64,000 nucleotides of DNA, from positions 81,418,925 through 81,482,924 of the forward strand of contig CM038225.1 of NCBI GenBank assembly GCA_021442155.1, read 5' to 3'. Both the position numbers and the translations under genes were made by a program. Positions 25,703 through 36,630 of this stretch are shown one piece after another; position 1 is the first letter of the stretch; the number at the start of each line of letters is the position of its first letter. The notes under the pieces are model-generated. The model worked only from the letters and a program-made list of their open reading frames with translations. It was not told where the DNA came from and did not search any database. This stretch comes from Cymbidium sinense. Taxonomy: Eukaryota; Streptophyta; Magnoliopsida; Asparagales; Orchidaceae.

Positions 25703-27378
25703 TTCAATTTATGTATGGTGAGCTTTTGATATGTTGACTTGGGTTTGATTAGCACGCCTTCCTGCAACAACCATAGAACTACGTTGTTTACATAATCAAC
25801 ACATATCTTGGTATGTAGTTACCAACAATAATTTGGCTATAGTTGAATTTGTTTATCGTCAAGAAAATGTATTTGTAATTAATATCATCGACAGAATTAA
25901 AGTATTATTAACAATCACAGGTTAATAATTATACTTTTCAAGTTCAGTTTACATTTTTTTAAAGAGGCAAACAAAACAGTTGATTGGTTGGCTAATGAAG
26001 GGAGAAGGCTTAAATCTTCTAGAGTATTCTCTCCTTTAGAACTTTATGTGAATATCATTGAAATTTTCATCTAGTATTTAGTTTGTTGTTTGAGTTTATT
26101 TTTACTCTTGCTTATTTCAGTTTAGGGTTGTGCAATTTAGATGGGATTTTAACTTATAGAAAATCAAAATCGAGTTCCATTGGAAAATGTTTACTAGAAT
26201 GCTACTCTCCATTGCCATTGGATGAGAAAAATAAAGACCTCTGAATCATGTGTTGAAGGAATCATGCTCCACCATGGGTGGTAAGCTTGTCTTACATGAT
26301 ATATTTATAATTTAAACTTTGTTTCGTATCTTTGATGTGTAATTTATTTATTATGTCAGTAAGATTGCTCAATTAATAGTTGAAAAAGCATTTTAGTGTA
26401 GATCAGAATAGTTAGTAGAAAAAGAATTTTAGACACCTCAGCCTTGCATTTGAGTGTAGATCAGAATAGTTGGAAAAATCATTTTATAATTTATTATGTT
26501 TTTAGGAAAAAAGTATATTGCAATACTTATATTTACCTTGGGATAAGTTTGTATGATTGAACTAGTTGTAGTGACTTGGGGTTCATGTTTTCTGTCTCAT
26601 AAAGTTGAGAAGCTTTCAGTATATGACATCAGTCTCAATTGTATATTTTTAAATATTGTGGGCCCAATTTATGTAAATTTAATATACTTATCTTCGAGTT
26701 GTGTTTTTAATCTTAAAGATTTAAAGAGAATGCTTACTCTGCATTCATGATGGATGAGAGTTCATAAATAAATAAGATAAGTGTAAGATTTAAAGATAAT
26801 GCTTTAACCTTGAATGAATGGTTGGCTGGTTTGTTGGTTGGATGCTTCTGCTTTGCTGATTGGTAGTGCCTATTGTTCATTTAGGCTGTTGGTCATGGCT
26901 ATCTTCTTCTGTTGAGGTAAAGGCCTATGATAGCTTTGATGTTTTTCTCTTTCATCTCTTCGGTTGATAGCTTTATATGTTATTATAATACTCTTTAATA
27001 GAGTTTGAATGCTTACATATTTAACTGCTCCTTGAGATATTTTTAAACTGAGCTTGAGCCCTTTTTTTCTTGTTTTGTTTTTTATTCATGTTTTTCATCT
27101 CTAATTTCATTTACTTGTTCTTATCTTGTTTTTAGTATCTTGTAGGGATATTTTGCAAGTTTTGTGGTATAGCAGGTGGTTCGAGTGCAGTTGAGATGGT
27201 TTTATTTTTTTTATTTTTTTTTAATTTTCTATTTGTATTACTTAGAAGAATTTTCTCTTTAGGCATGTTGTACCTCTTTGAAAATTAGTTTAAGAGAATT
27301 ATTCCCTTTATGGACTATATACTCTTCTTTATTATTAATAAAATATATTTAAAAAAATAAATAAATAAAGAATAAATG
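25703..27378 (+). pseudogene. L1-type LINE 3' remnant with RNase H tail
   Basis: Positions 25940-26074 read HFFKEANKTVDWLANEGRRL, then KSSRVFSPLELYV, ending at a TAG. This matches the C-terminal motif of plant RNase H domains attached to L1 reverse transcriptases (REAN..ADWLA..G). It is followed by about 1.2 kb of T-rich non-coding sequence typical of a LINE 3' untranslated region, including GCATGTTGTACCTCTTTG, then AATAAAAT and an A-rich tail (27351-27378). Everything upstream of the RNase H is missing or unrecognisable, as in the 5'-truncated copies LINEs usually leave. The left boundary is hidden by the Tekay insertion. Confidence 0.55.
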
Positions 27379-27925
27379 TAAGATGAAAATATTGACTTCT
27401 TTATAATCACAACACTATTTATAAAAAAATAAGTGTTAATTTTTATTCTATAAGATTATTAAGGATGGTATAATGCATATTTAATATTTTTGTAATAGAA
27501 TTTTATATAATAATTTTCCAAAAAATTAAAAAAATAATTCTCACATTTAATTCATGTTTCCCAAACAAATTTAGTTTATTTTTTCAGTATACAAAATTTT
27601 CAATTTTAAAAAAATTTAGATTAAGTAATTTCTAAACTTTATAAACTAACTAGTTAAAATTTTGTATAATAGATTACAAAATGGCCTTAAATTTTAGAAA
27701 TAAAATATTGAGATATTTATTTCCATAAAACTTAGGGGTTTTTAGTATTTTACTTTATTAATTTTAAATCTGGGTCAAATGAAATCGTAACTTGGTCTTA
27801 AAAAGCACAAATGATCAAAACATTAACCTTCAACTTTTCAGCCATGATTGGAAGAATGGAAGTTTTGTAAAAAAATGCTTTTAAACCATTTTTTTAAAAA
27901 GCCAACATCTAAGCTAAATGAAGCC
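27379..27925. other. right flank of the composite insertion
   Basis: AT-rich, non-coding. It ends AAAAAGCCAACATCTAAGCT then AAATGAAGCC next to the TAA duplication. This looks like the terminus of a DNA transposon. No ORF was found. Confidence 0.45.
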
Positions 27926-28577
27926 TAAATCTCCTCCAATAAATACTTTTTTCAAGAGGTATCATTTGTATTAATCCCTCTAATTCATTCCAAAAATTTT
28001 CTTTTGGGCTTACATCCAAATTTATTTAAGGAGCATAAATACTTATAACATTGATAATCTTAATATCAACAATAATCTATATGGCTATAATTCTATCTCC
28101 GCATCTATTCATATTTATAACATTATCCTTCAAACTTTTATCTATAATCACATCTATGCCATTTATAATTTGACTTCTACTTGAATATCAATATTTAAAA
28201 CCTAAACTATCAATCTCCTTGGTATTCTCCCCAACCCATTTAGTTTCTTGAACATAAAATATTTACCTTCTTATAAACCATAATATATATTAATTCTATT
28301 AACTCACTTGTAAGAGTACCTATATTCCAAGTTCCTAATCTAATTATAGTTTCATGTACTAACTTCTTTGCCCTCATCTATCCAAAATGTGAACCTTTGC
28401 TTATTTAACACTGCACTTCATCGATGTGAGAGCCGAGATATTCATTGTCAAGAGTCATGTCCATCCACATAGAGTGTAACAACACTCCACGCCATTAAGC
28501 TCGACGTAGGGCCATGCCTTTCTATTTTCCCTAGGCACGGAGCTACGGTTTGTGTTTCATCCGTCTTCAGCCATTTT
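27926..28577 (-). pseudogene. RTE LINE 5' part (tandem unit 3): 5' region and endonuclease N-terminus
   Basis: The 5' half of the RTE element whose 3' half is at 15154-17603. Reading leftwards from 28577: a 5' region with the 5.8S-like segment, then the start of the endonuclease (LVHETI.LGTWNIGTLTS-type, about 28370-28270), KSLKDNVININ and a YAP-like box. It stops at 27926 within the codons preceding the GDLN catalytic box. Multiple stops. It abuts unit 2 directly at 28577/28578. Confidence 0.8.
28416..28455 (-). repeat. 5.8S rDNA-derived segment, unit 3
   Basis: Forty bases corresponding to the plant 5.8S rRNA interval ACTCTCGG...GATGAAG, matching at 35 of 40 positions by eye against the conserved sequence as I know it. 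All five differences are C-to-T or G-to-A changes at CpG or CCG sites, the pattern left by methylated-cytosine decay. It is not a functional rRNA gene. Confidence 0.8.
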
Positions 28578-29680
28578 CCCACATAACATTAGCTTTCTTA
28601 TTAACATCTCAAATTCTAAGCTCTTGTAGCTTGCTCTTAAAAATATTTTTATTAGTGTTCTTTAAGTGCTCTCATATAATTAGGACAATAATTTGATTTT
28701 TTTTATATCTTCCAATTTTTCATCTTAAAATCTAAAACTAACAATCGATGTTGGGTACTTAAACTTTCACTTAATGACCTTACAATCTTTACAATCTAAA
28801 CAATCTATTTTTTTATCAGAAAATAATCAATCTTTGTTTTACTAGATCCATTTTTATAAGTAATAATATGTCATCTCTTTTCTTAAATAAAATATTAGTA
28901 ACTACAAAATCATAGGCTAAAGCAAAATCCAATATAGTTCTACCTTCTTCATCAGTCACTCCAAATCCATAACCACAATGAATATTTTTAAAATCTTCTA
29001 CCACTCTACCAACATATCCATTTAAATCTCATCCAATAAACACTTTTTCTTCAAGAGGTATATTTTGTATTAATCCCTCTAATTCATTCCAAAATTTTTT
29101 TTTTGAGCCTACATCCAAACCTACTTGAGGAGCATAAACACTTATAACATTGATAATCTTAGTATCAACAATAATCTTTATAGCTATAATTCTATCTTCA
29201 CATATATTAATATTTATAACATTATCTTTCAAACTTTTATCTTATTCACATCTATGCCATTTCTAATTCGATTTTACCTGAATGCCAAAGTTTAAAATCT
29301 AAACTATCGATCTCCTCGGCCTTCTCCCCAACCCATTTAATTTCTTGAACATATAAACTATTTATCTTCCTATGAACCATAATATCTATTAATTCCATTA
29401 ATTTACTTGTAAGAGTACCTATATTCCAAGTTCTTAACCTAATTCTAGTTTCATGGACTAACTTCTTTGCCCGCATCCATTCATAATGTGGGAACCCTTA
29501 CTTACTTAACACTATACTTCATCGATGCGAGAGCCGAGATATCCATTGCCGAGAGTTATGTCCATCCGCATGGAGCAGACAGTAGTCGACGCCATCGAAG
29601 CCCTACATAGGGACCGTGCCTTTCGATTTTCCCTTGGTGCGAGCTACGTCGGTTTTGTTTCATCCGTCCTCAGCTGTTTG
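28578..29680 (-). pseudogene. RTE LINE 5' module (tandem unit 2): 5.8S-like 5' region, endonuclease, ORF2 stub
   Basis: A 1.1-kb unit. From right to left: the 5' region (GGATGAAAC, AGGGAAAATCGAAAGGCAC), the 5.8S-like segment and an ORF starting at 29476 (MRAKKLVHETRIRLRTWNIG, then TLTSKLMELI and VQEIKWVGEKA). Next come KDNVININICEDRIIAIKI, VISVYAPQVGLDVGSKKKFW, VEDFKNIHCGYGFG and LDFALAYDFVV, up to the endonuclease end and a short stretch of the inter-domain region. It has the order and motifs of the RTE apurinic endonuclease that nicks target DNA. The frame is broken between 29252 and 29232 and again near 29030, where GDLN has lost a base. No reverse transcriptase follows; the unit ends at ATGTTATGTGGG and joins unit 3. 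Confidence 0.85.
29517..29556 (-). repeat. 5.8S rDNA-derived segment, unit 2 (best preserved)
   Basis: Forty bases that match the conserved plant 5.8S rRNA interval at 39 of 40 positions by eye (ACTCTCGGCAATGGATATCT then CGGCTCTCGCATCGATGAAG; the usual base is C where this has T after CAA). The ATATCTCGGCTCTCGC form is the plant version. Similarity stops after GATGAAG, where real 5.8S continues AACGTAGC. Confidence 0.85.
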
Positions 29681-30762
29681 CCCACATAACATTAAGTTCC
29701 TTATGAACATCCCAAATTCTAAGCTCTTGTAGCTTGCTCTTAAAAATATTTTTATTAGTATTGTTTAAATGTCTCCATCTAATCCTAGGACAATAATTTG
29801 ATTTATTTTTCATCTTTCAATCTTTCATCTTAAAATTTAAAAGTAACAATTGATGTTGGGTACTTAAATTTTCACTTGAAATGGCCTTACAATCTTTACA
29901 ATCTAAACAATCTATTTTTCTTATCAGAAAATAATCAATCTGTATTTTACTAGATCCATTTTTATAAGTAATAATATGCTCATCTCTTTTCTTAAATAAA
30001 GTATTAGCAACTACAAAATCATAGGCTAAAACAAAATATAATATAATCCTACCTTCTTTATTAGCCACTCCAAATTCATAACTACCATAAATACTTTTAA
30101 AATCTTCTACCACTCTACCAACATGTCCATTTAAATCTCCTCTAATAAATATTTTTTCTTCAAGAGGTATCTTTTGTATTAATTCATCTAATTCATTCCA
30201 AAATTTTTCTTTTGAGCCTACATCTAAACCTATTCGAGGAGCATAAATATTTATAATTTTAATAATCTTAGTATCAATAATAATCTTTATAGCTATAATT
30301 CTATCTCCACATCTATTAATATTTATAACATTATCATTCAAACTTTTATCTATAATTTGACTTCTACCTAAATACCAAAATTTAAAACCAAAACTATTAA
30401 TCTCCTTGGCCTTCTCCCCAACCCATTTAGTTTCTTGAACACATAAAATATTTATCTTCTATGAACCATAATATCTATTAATTCCATTAATTTACTTGCA
30501 AGAATACCTATATTCTAAGTTCCTAACCTAATTCTAATGGACTAACTTCTTTGCCCACATTCGTCCATAATGTGGGAACCCTTGCTTATTTAACACTGCA
30601 CTTCATCGATGTGAGAGCCGAGATATCCATTTTCGAGAGTCATGTCCAAACACATGGAGCGTGATAGCACTTCACACCATCGAGCCCAACGTAGGGCCTG
30701 TGCCTTTTGATTTTCCCTTAGCATGGAGCTGTGCCAGTTTGTGTTTCATCCATGCCCACTCA
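29681..30762 (-). pseudogene. RTE LINE 5' module (tandem unit 1), longest open endonuclease
   Basis: Same layout as unit 2. The open stretch 29817-30341 (174 codons) covers MNDNVININRCGDRIIAIKI, YAPRIGLDVGSKEKFWNELD, the box RGDLNGHVGRVVEDF (catalytic Asp/Asn region), LAYDFVVANTLFKKRDEHII, SSKIQIDYFLIRK and the final STQHQLLLLNF, which stands where other families have SDH. Upstream, about 30540-30350, the N-terminal part is readable but shifted. The leftmost end joins unit 2 at 29680/29681. The rightmost end lies near 30762, where similarity to the other units is lost after TGGATGAAAC. Confidence 0.85.
30601..30640 (-). repeat. 5.8S rDNA-derived segment, unit 1
   Basis: Same 40-base interval as in the other two units, about 36 of 40 matching the plant 5.8S consensus by eye. 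It sits at the same distance upstream of the endonuclease. Confidence 0.8.
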
Positions 30763-30894
30763 AATAACATATTATAGAGTAAAGCTTTTTAATATAGCAT
30801 TGGTTGAGAATATATATAAGTAAATGGGGGTATATGTAAATGATTAAAAAATTAAATAGAGAATATTCTTAATTATAAGGATAAAAATATGCAT

Positions 30895-30900
<6 letters not shown>
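30763..30900. other. AT-rich flank right of the RTE array
   Basis: No feature seen, and no clear target duplication matching the left flank at 15140-15153. Confidence 0.4.

Positions 30901-30992
<92 letters not shown>
30901..30992. repeat. compound (CA)n(TA)n microsatellite
   Basis: About 15 CA units run straight into about 30 TA units, with one interruption near 30975. Confidence 0.95.
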
Positions 30993-33900
30993 ATGGAGAA
31001 GCTAAAATAAAAGTTAGAAACCCTTGATTAGGTTAACTAAGAAATCAGTCCCATATGGAATGATATATTAATAGTAATCAAGAGTATGTGTTGACTCGTT
31101 AAGAACCTATGATATATCATGCTTATTTAATGATACATTATATTTTTATCAATGATAAATTATAATTCTATTTGCTTTTGGTGTAATCCATTCGTTTATA
31201 GCTAACTTTACATTTTAGGGGTTAGGAGTGGCATCTTATCCACTAGGTATAAATATATTTGTTTTGATGTAAACTAGATATAGTATAAAAAAAATTCTTT
31301 CTATGCAAGATCTATTATATATAAGCAATATATTTCCTTTTTATTTTTTATTCTATTTTTCTTATTCTACCCATGTATGAGTTTAATGTAATACTTGTTA
31401 CAAAGGTTGAATTAACATTATATTGTTCTCAATTATTAGAAGGATAGACAAAACTACAATTTTAAATTGATGAAAATTTTCGAACTCAGAGCAAAGTAAT
31501 TTCATAATTACTCTTATCAATTGAAGTTGATAAATTAATTTCTAAGGAATATTAATTTTTTGAATGCATATTTGAGACATAAAAGAGAAAACCTTCAAGT
31601 GCATTGATTTGTAATTGCTTAAGCCTTTCTAGATGTGCTTTAGAATGATTTAACTAACCAACAATCCAATAAGATATTATGCATTAGAAGTCCTTTAGAG
31701 GTCTCTTTTAAGTGATTAGATCATGATCTATCTTGCCTTATTGACATTGGATAGTGCTCAACTCAAGGATTTCTAAATTTAATTTTCATGGCTTAAAAAG
31801 GACGTGTCATAGAAGAGATTCAATTCCTTAGACTTTATTAAATCAAGTGAGATTTTTAAACTCAAAATAAAGAAAATTTTTTTATTAGTATGATAATAGT
31901 TATTAATAATTTAATAATAAAAAGTAGTTTGAAAATTATTTAGAATAATTTATTATTTTGAATATATTTTAATCAAATTTTGACTCTCCATAAAACTTAT
32001 TTAAGAGAAGGAAGAATGGAGAGATGGAAGAGAAAGAAGGTGGTGATAAATAAAAAAAACTTAGTTTATGTGATAATTATAAAATGTCATGCACCTTGAA
32101 GAACTGAAAGCATAAATGCACTAAAATTATGAATTAAATTATATAGTGGCATAAAGATACCATTTTGTGGAACTTTTGAAATGAAAAATGTTTTCATATT
32201 TGTTTCAAGCTATTTTTTATAATTCTTTTGAGTTATTCATATTTTAATTAATCATAAGAAACTTTTTTCTTTCTTATAAATATTGCACATGTTAATTGAT
32301 AAATTTTAAAAAAGTAGATTAATATTATGAACAAAAGTATATAATATTAGAACCATAATTTTAATATTTAGCTATAATTTGAAAATGAGAATAGAAAATA
32401 CTACTTTGGTGAACTCATATTGAGGCATGTGTTCTCATAGATTTCTTATAATTGATAATTGATGCCTTTGAATATCACTTACATCTATCTCCTATGATAT
32501 AATGATGATCTAGCTAGACTTCCATGATATAAGGACTACTGTAATAATGTCAAATATGTGTCTTGATCATATCACTTAAACACCTAAAATTCTAGGAAGT
32601 ACCTATGCTTGAAAAGCAAAATTAAGAAAGAGAGCTTCTGATTTTCATGCTTAAAATTATTAGACAAAGCCTCCTTATTAAGATTATGTTAAGGGATATT
32701 ACAAAGCTTGGATAATGAAGGACTTCAATAAGTTACAAATTTTAAAATTTTTTACATCCTTCAAAATCTTATAAGAATTATTCCCATAAGTTATATTCTT
32801 TCACATTTCATAAGAATTCATCAATAGGTTGTAAATTTGAGCATCAATTTTTTATGCATCCATAAGTTACAAATTTTTTTTGCAACAATCCCCCAATATA
32901 TAAGAAATCAACAACAAGAGAAAGACTCAACATGGTGATAGAGTTTAATGGTTAATATTTGCATAGAATAAGTAGGTGTTAACTCTTTAACCTTCTCTTA
33001 TGAGAATATGTTTACTTTATTAATTGACTAGTAGACATGATGTCCATGAATTTTTTTATTTATGCAAAGAACGATATTCCTCAAACATATATCTTCTTAA
33101 CATAGTTTTTATTCTTATTATTACATTTCTTTTGGTTTCAAACATCCAATTAGTTCTACAAGAGTTTCAAGAGAAGAGAGCACAACATGGTTATCTTTTA
33201 AACTGAGCTCACTTCTCTCTCACATAAGTGATCTTTTATCAAATAGTTATCCCATATTACATTTTTAAGATTATCGATTCAAAAGGATTATTATAAGCAC
33301 TAAAACAACTAGGTTGCCCCTTCTAACCTAGATCTTGATGTCTTGTCAACTAGGTTGGGTTTTATTTGAATCAACATTCATAAGCTTAAGTCTTAATTCT
33401 TTTAATAATTATTTTAACTAGTATATAACATTTCAATTTTTCATCTATTGAAACTCAACCTAATGAAATTCTATCATTTCTAACTGTGGCTCAACAAGTT
33501 CAACATCAATAATGACATGATCAAGACTAGGGCTTGAACCTAAGGTCGAGTCAAATATCATTTTGGTGCTCGTAAATGGAATAACACCAAAAACATGAAC
33601 TATTTTTTTATTTCTAAATTATAAAGTTAGCATAAAATTATTTTGTGAAATACAATAAATAGCTCAAATAATAGAAAATCAACACAAATGTAAATCTTCT
33701 TCATGTATCCTTTTAGTCTCTTTAGAAAAGAGAAACTATTTTAGCATTACTAAAACAATGCATACAAATAAAAAAAATAAATGAAATGCATAAGATTATT
33801 AAAATCAATGAAAATATTAAATGAAGATATAGAATATTGCTATAAATATTAACATTTAGTTGGAATCTAGAAAAGAGAACTATAGTAGACGAAGAGGTCT

Positions 33901-34740
33901 ATTTGAAACATCTATAGCTATCAATACAAGTTACAATATGAGTTTTATTTGAAAAGATTTTTTTTTAAATTGTTATGGGTACTATGTACTTTTCTTCTAA
34001 AAAAAATGATGCATTAACTTTCTTACATCTACAATTAATCCTATAACAGGTTCTGAAAAGCTCTCCACCATTGAATTTCTTTAAAGATAGCCAGAAGGCT
34101 ATAGCAAAATAGATGTCGTGGTCTATGCTCTAAACTTTTCAAATATGGTTCCTCTATTGATGCCTAAGGGCATCACAAGCATTTGTCTCCAAAAATAATG
34201 AGCTAGAATATATGTCTTCACCTAAAACTTCGGAAGGATCATGATCCTAAGAAACAAGAAATGAGGAAACGAGCTTTTGATTTCATTCTTAGAAATGTTT
34301 GAAAAATCCTTCATATTTAAGATGCAATGTAGGATGTCACAAAATATGAAATAATGGAGGATCTAGTCCCATAGATCATAACCTATCAAAATTCATTTTA
34401 ATTTATTACATAGGCTACACCATTTTAATTTCCATCGAAATTAATCCCTCATAACTTTGATCATCAATTGTTCATTCACATATAAGTTTACAAATTATTT
34501 TTCAAACACTCATTTATATTGAGGGTGAGTGCACTTTAGTTTTGGAATGAATAACCACTATACTTATTATTTTGCACCATTAATGAGCAAGGAGTTCTTA
34601 TTTTTATAGAATTGCATCATCTTCTTTCTTTCATTAATTTAAATTTTATTTTAATTGAGTTTTATAAATTTTAATACTATTTATTATGGCGTATTTCTTG
34701 TTTCATCCTATTCTCTCAACTTTCTGCATAAAAATTACTG
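30993..34740. other. AT-rich DNA without recognised genes
   Basis: Stops are frequent in every frame. The ORF at 33024-33206 is short and composition-driven. No retroelement motif or terminal repeat could be supported. Confidence 0.5.
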
Positions 34741-35234
34741 ATGCTTTTCTAAAACTCGCTCCAGCTAACGAGAAAATATTACATACGGAATCCGGAGTCC
34801 AGAGTCTCGATATAGATATCAGCATTCTAATCATATTATCTGTCATATCTACGCAACTTTTTTAATTTATATTAAAACTAATATAAAAAATAACTAATAT
34901 TATACGTGTCATTTTTTATTAAATTTTCAAAAATTTTGCATATAATATTTTCTCCCAGCTAGCAGCCTTGTACCACGTCGTTCTGAGCCACGCATCAGGC
35001 ATCACTTCCGTGCTTCACTATTTGAAACCTAAGCAGTAGTACTATGCCCTGTTGTGTGCTGACAAACCAAGAGGAGAGCTTAATGAACGCCGGTTCATTT
35101 TATGTGATATCCACACGCCAGTTATCACCACCTTTATACTTCTCAAGCGATAACTGTTGGCATCCTAGGAAGTCTCGTGATCCCCACCACCCAAAAACTC
35201 GCTTTTAGTCCACCACCCGCATAGTGATCTTGCT
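34741..35234. other. less AT-rich non-coding stretch
   Basis: It contains segments such as CCACGTCGTTCTGAGCCACG and CATCCTAGGAAGTCTCGTGA whose composition differs from the flanks. No ORF or motif is recognised. It precedes two short, coding-like ORFs. Confidence 0.3.
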
Positions 35235-35321
35235 ATGGAGGAGGTAGCGTTCAAACCCAGCTGGGAAGAAAAAGGTTCATGGCTACAGCGAGATTTTGAG
35301 CAAGCAGAACCAAGAATATAA
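35235..35321 (+). other. short coding-like ORF (28 codons), unrecognised
   Basis: Starts ATGGAGGAGGTAGCG and reads MEEVAFKPSWEEKG then SWLQRDFEQAEPRI before TAA. Composition is balanced and unlike the surrounding AT-driven frames. It could be the first exon of a host or captured gene, or chance. No splice partner was identified. Confidence 0.2.
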
Positions 35322-35655
35322 AAAATATTTTTTTCGTCTTGGTATTAGGCACTATATATTGGTCGGTATTGAGATACTGTTAGTATTAATGCAGAATATA
35401 CCGAGCAAAATAATTATTAAACATAAAAAGAAGGTTCTCTGCACACTAAAAAAAACTTTCCATAACTGTTGTCTTCTTTTCGTACACATATACCTAGCTC
35501 TTCCACAGAAGATTTGAAGCCCAGCTCGATCTAATTAGAGAATAACGCTCTCCAGCAGAACTTGCTTGATAGAGCCTGTTTTGCCTTCTAAACTAGCCTT
35601 CTAAACTTGCTAGTGAAAGGAATAAAGCAAGAATAAAGAACACTATTAAGGGCTG

Positions 35656-35826
35656 TAGAACAGCAAGCAAACAGACTGCTGGATATTCACAGTGAAGGCT
35701 CTTACGGAGAAAAATATGATGGAGGCACTAAAAGATACGTCAGATGAGGAGCTTCGCCTCCTCTACATGCACTTAGTTCGAGATCCATGTATTTTGTGTA
35801 AAAGTATCGTGCATGATCATTATTAA
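35656..35826 (+). other. short coding-like ORF, possible captured exon
   Basis: The frame opens after a TAG at 35656-35658 and runs to TAA at 35824-35826. From the ATG at 35716 it reads MMEALKDTSDEELRLLYMHL and then VRDPCILCKSIVHDHY, with a C-x2-C pair. The balanced composition suggests real coding origin. The family is not recognised and no neighbouring exon was found. Confidence 0.2.
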
Positions 35827-36500
35827 TTAAAGTATTGGAATAATATAAAAATATAAATATTGCACTATTCTCGCGCTAAACAAAAAATAAGGAAAGCTGC
35901 AAACTGAGCACCTGAACGATAATATGTAATAAATAAAAACTACTTAGAACGTCGATATGGGAGAGGATAATCCTTCCAAATCAGAAATTAGGAGAAAGCG
36001 CGTTTACCAAATATATAAAAGGTAACAATTAAAGGAAAAAATACACAACAAAAGTAGCGCTGAGGCTGAGATATAAAAGCAGCGCACTGCAAGAAAAATA
36101 AATTTAGTCTAAGATTGTTTTTAATTTTTTTTTAGAAATAAATATAATAAAAAAAGAATATAGCATTCAACTTAAAATTAATCAAATTAATAGTCTAAGA
36201 TTGTTTTAATTTTTTTTGAAATAAATATATAAAAAAACAAAACAGATTTTAAATAATATATTAAAAAAAAATATATGTGAAGAGATTTGCGATTCATTAA
36301 TGTAATATAAATCTTAATATACAATATAGATATCAATAAAAAGTTAATAATTTTAAATTCTTCTTCATAAAGATAATTCTAAGAAATCTTTTATATAATC
36401 ATCTCTGTATCCCATAATCCCGCATCATATTATCGCAACATAAGTCAAGAAATTCTAAGAAATCTTATGAGTACCCATTCCCCTTGTTTGAGAAGATGAT
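35827..36500. other. AT-rich DNA with a short direct duplication
   Basis: A segment with TAGTCTAAGATTGTTTT occurs twice (about 36108-36150 and 36190-36232), each followed by a T run and GAAATAAATATA. The word TTCTAAGAAATCTT also occurs twice (36370 and 36450). Nothing coding was found. Confidence 0.5.
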
Positions 36501-36554
36501 ACGCGGATCAGCAGAATCCAGAGCCTCTCCCTTCCTGAGATGAGAACGTCACCT

Positions 36555-36630
36555 GCCTCTTATTTTATAGTGCCTCTCCCCTTTATTTTCTGATTCTTCC
36601 CTCTCTTCTCTTCAGCCCTAAACCTTAACG
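36555..36630 (+). promoter_or_regulatory. promoter-like segment (TATA-like, CT-rich patch, telo-box)
   Basis: TTATTTTATAGTG at about 36557 is followed by a CT-rich stretch (CTCTCCCC...CCCTCTCTTCTCTTC, 36572-36615) and CCCTAAACC at 36617-36625. A TATA-like box, a pyrimidine patch and a CCCTAAAC telo-box in this order are common in plant promoters of growth and translation genes. Downstream ATGs at 36678 and 36790 open only 17 and 24 codons, so a gene is unproven. It may be a detached or captured promoter. Confidence 0.3.

Larger units (their letters stand above)
17604..27925. mobile_element. 10.3-kb composite insertion inside the RTE LINE (TAA-flanked)
   Basis: The RTE sequence breaks at 17603 and resumes at 27926. 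Joining ...CTATTTAA to TAAATCTCCTCC, with TAA counted once, recreates the sequence present uninterrupted in the sister copies. The insertion is therefore flanked by a TAA duplication (17601-17603 and 27926-27928). The outer ends are GGATCCGTTTGAAT on the left and, inverted from the right, GGCTTCATTTAGCT, an imperfect terminal inverted repeat. A 3-bp TAA/TTA duplication points to a PIF/Harbinger-like DNA element. Inside it are a Tekay LTR retrotransposon and an L1 3' fragment. No transposase was recognised, so the original element was probably small and non-autonomous and later enlarged by nested insertions. Confidence 0.6.

Noticed and set aside
28416..30640. 5.8S rRNA genes
   Set aside because: Only 40 bases match; the rest of 5.8S, ITS and 25S are absent. 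It is a captured fragment.
15154..30762. Target-site duplication for the whole RTE array
   Set aside because: The flanks 15140-15153 and 30763-30780 share no convincing direct repeat; RTE duplications are often short or lost.
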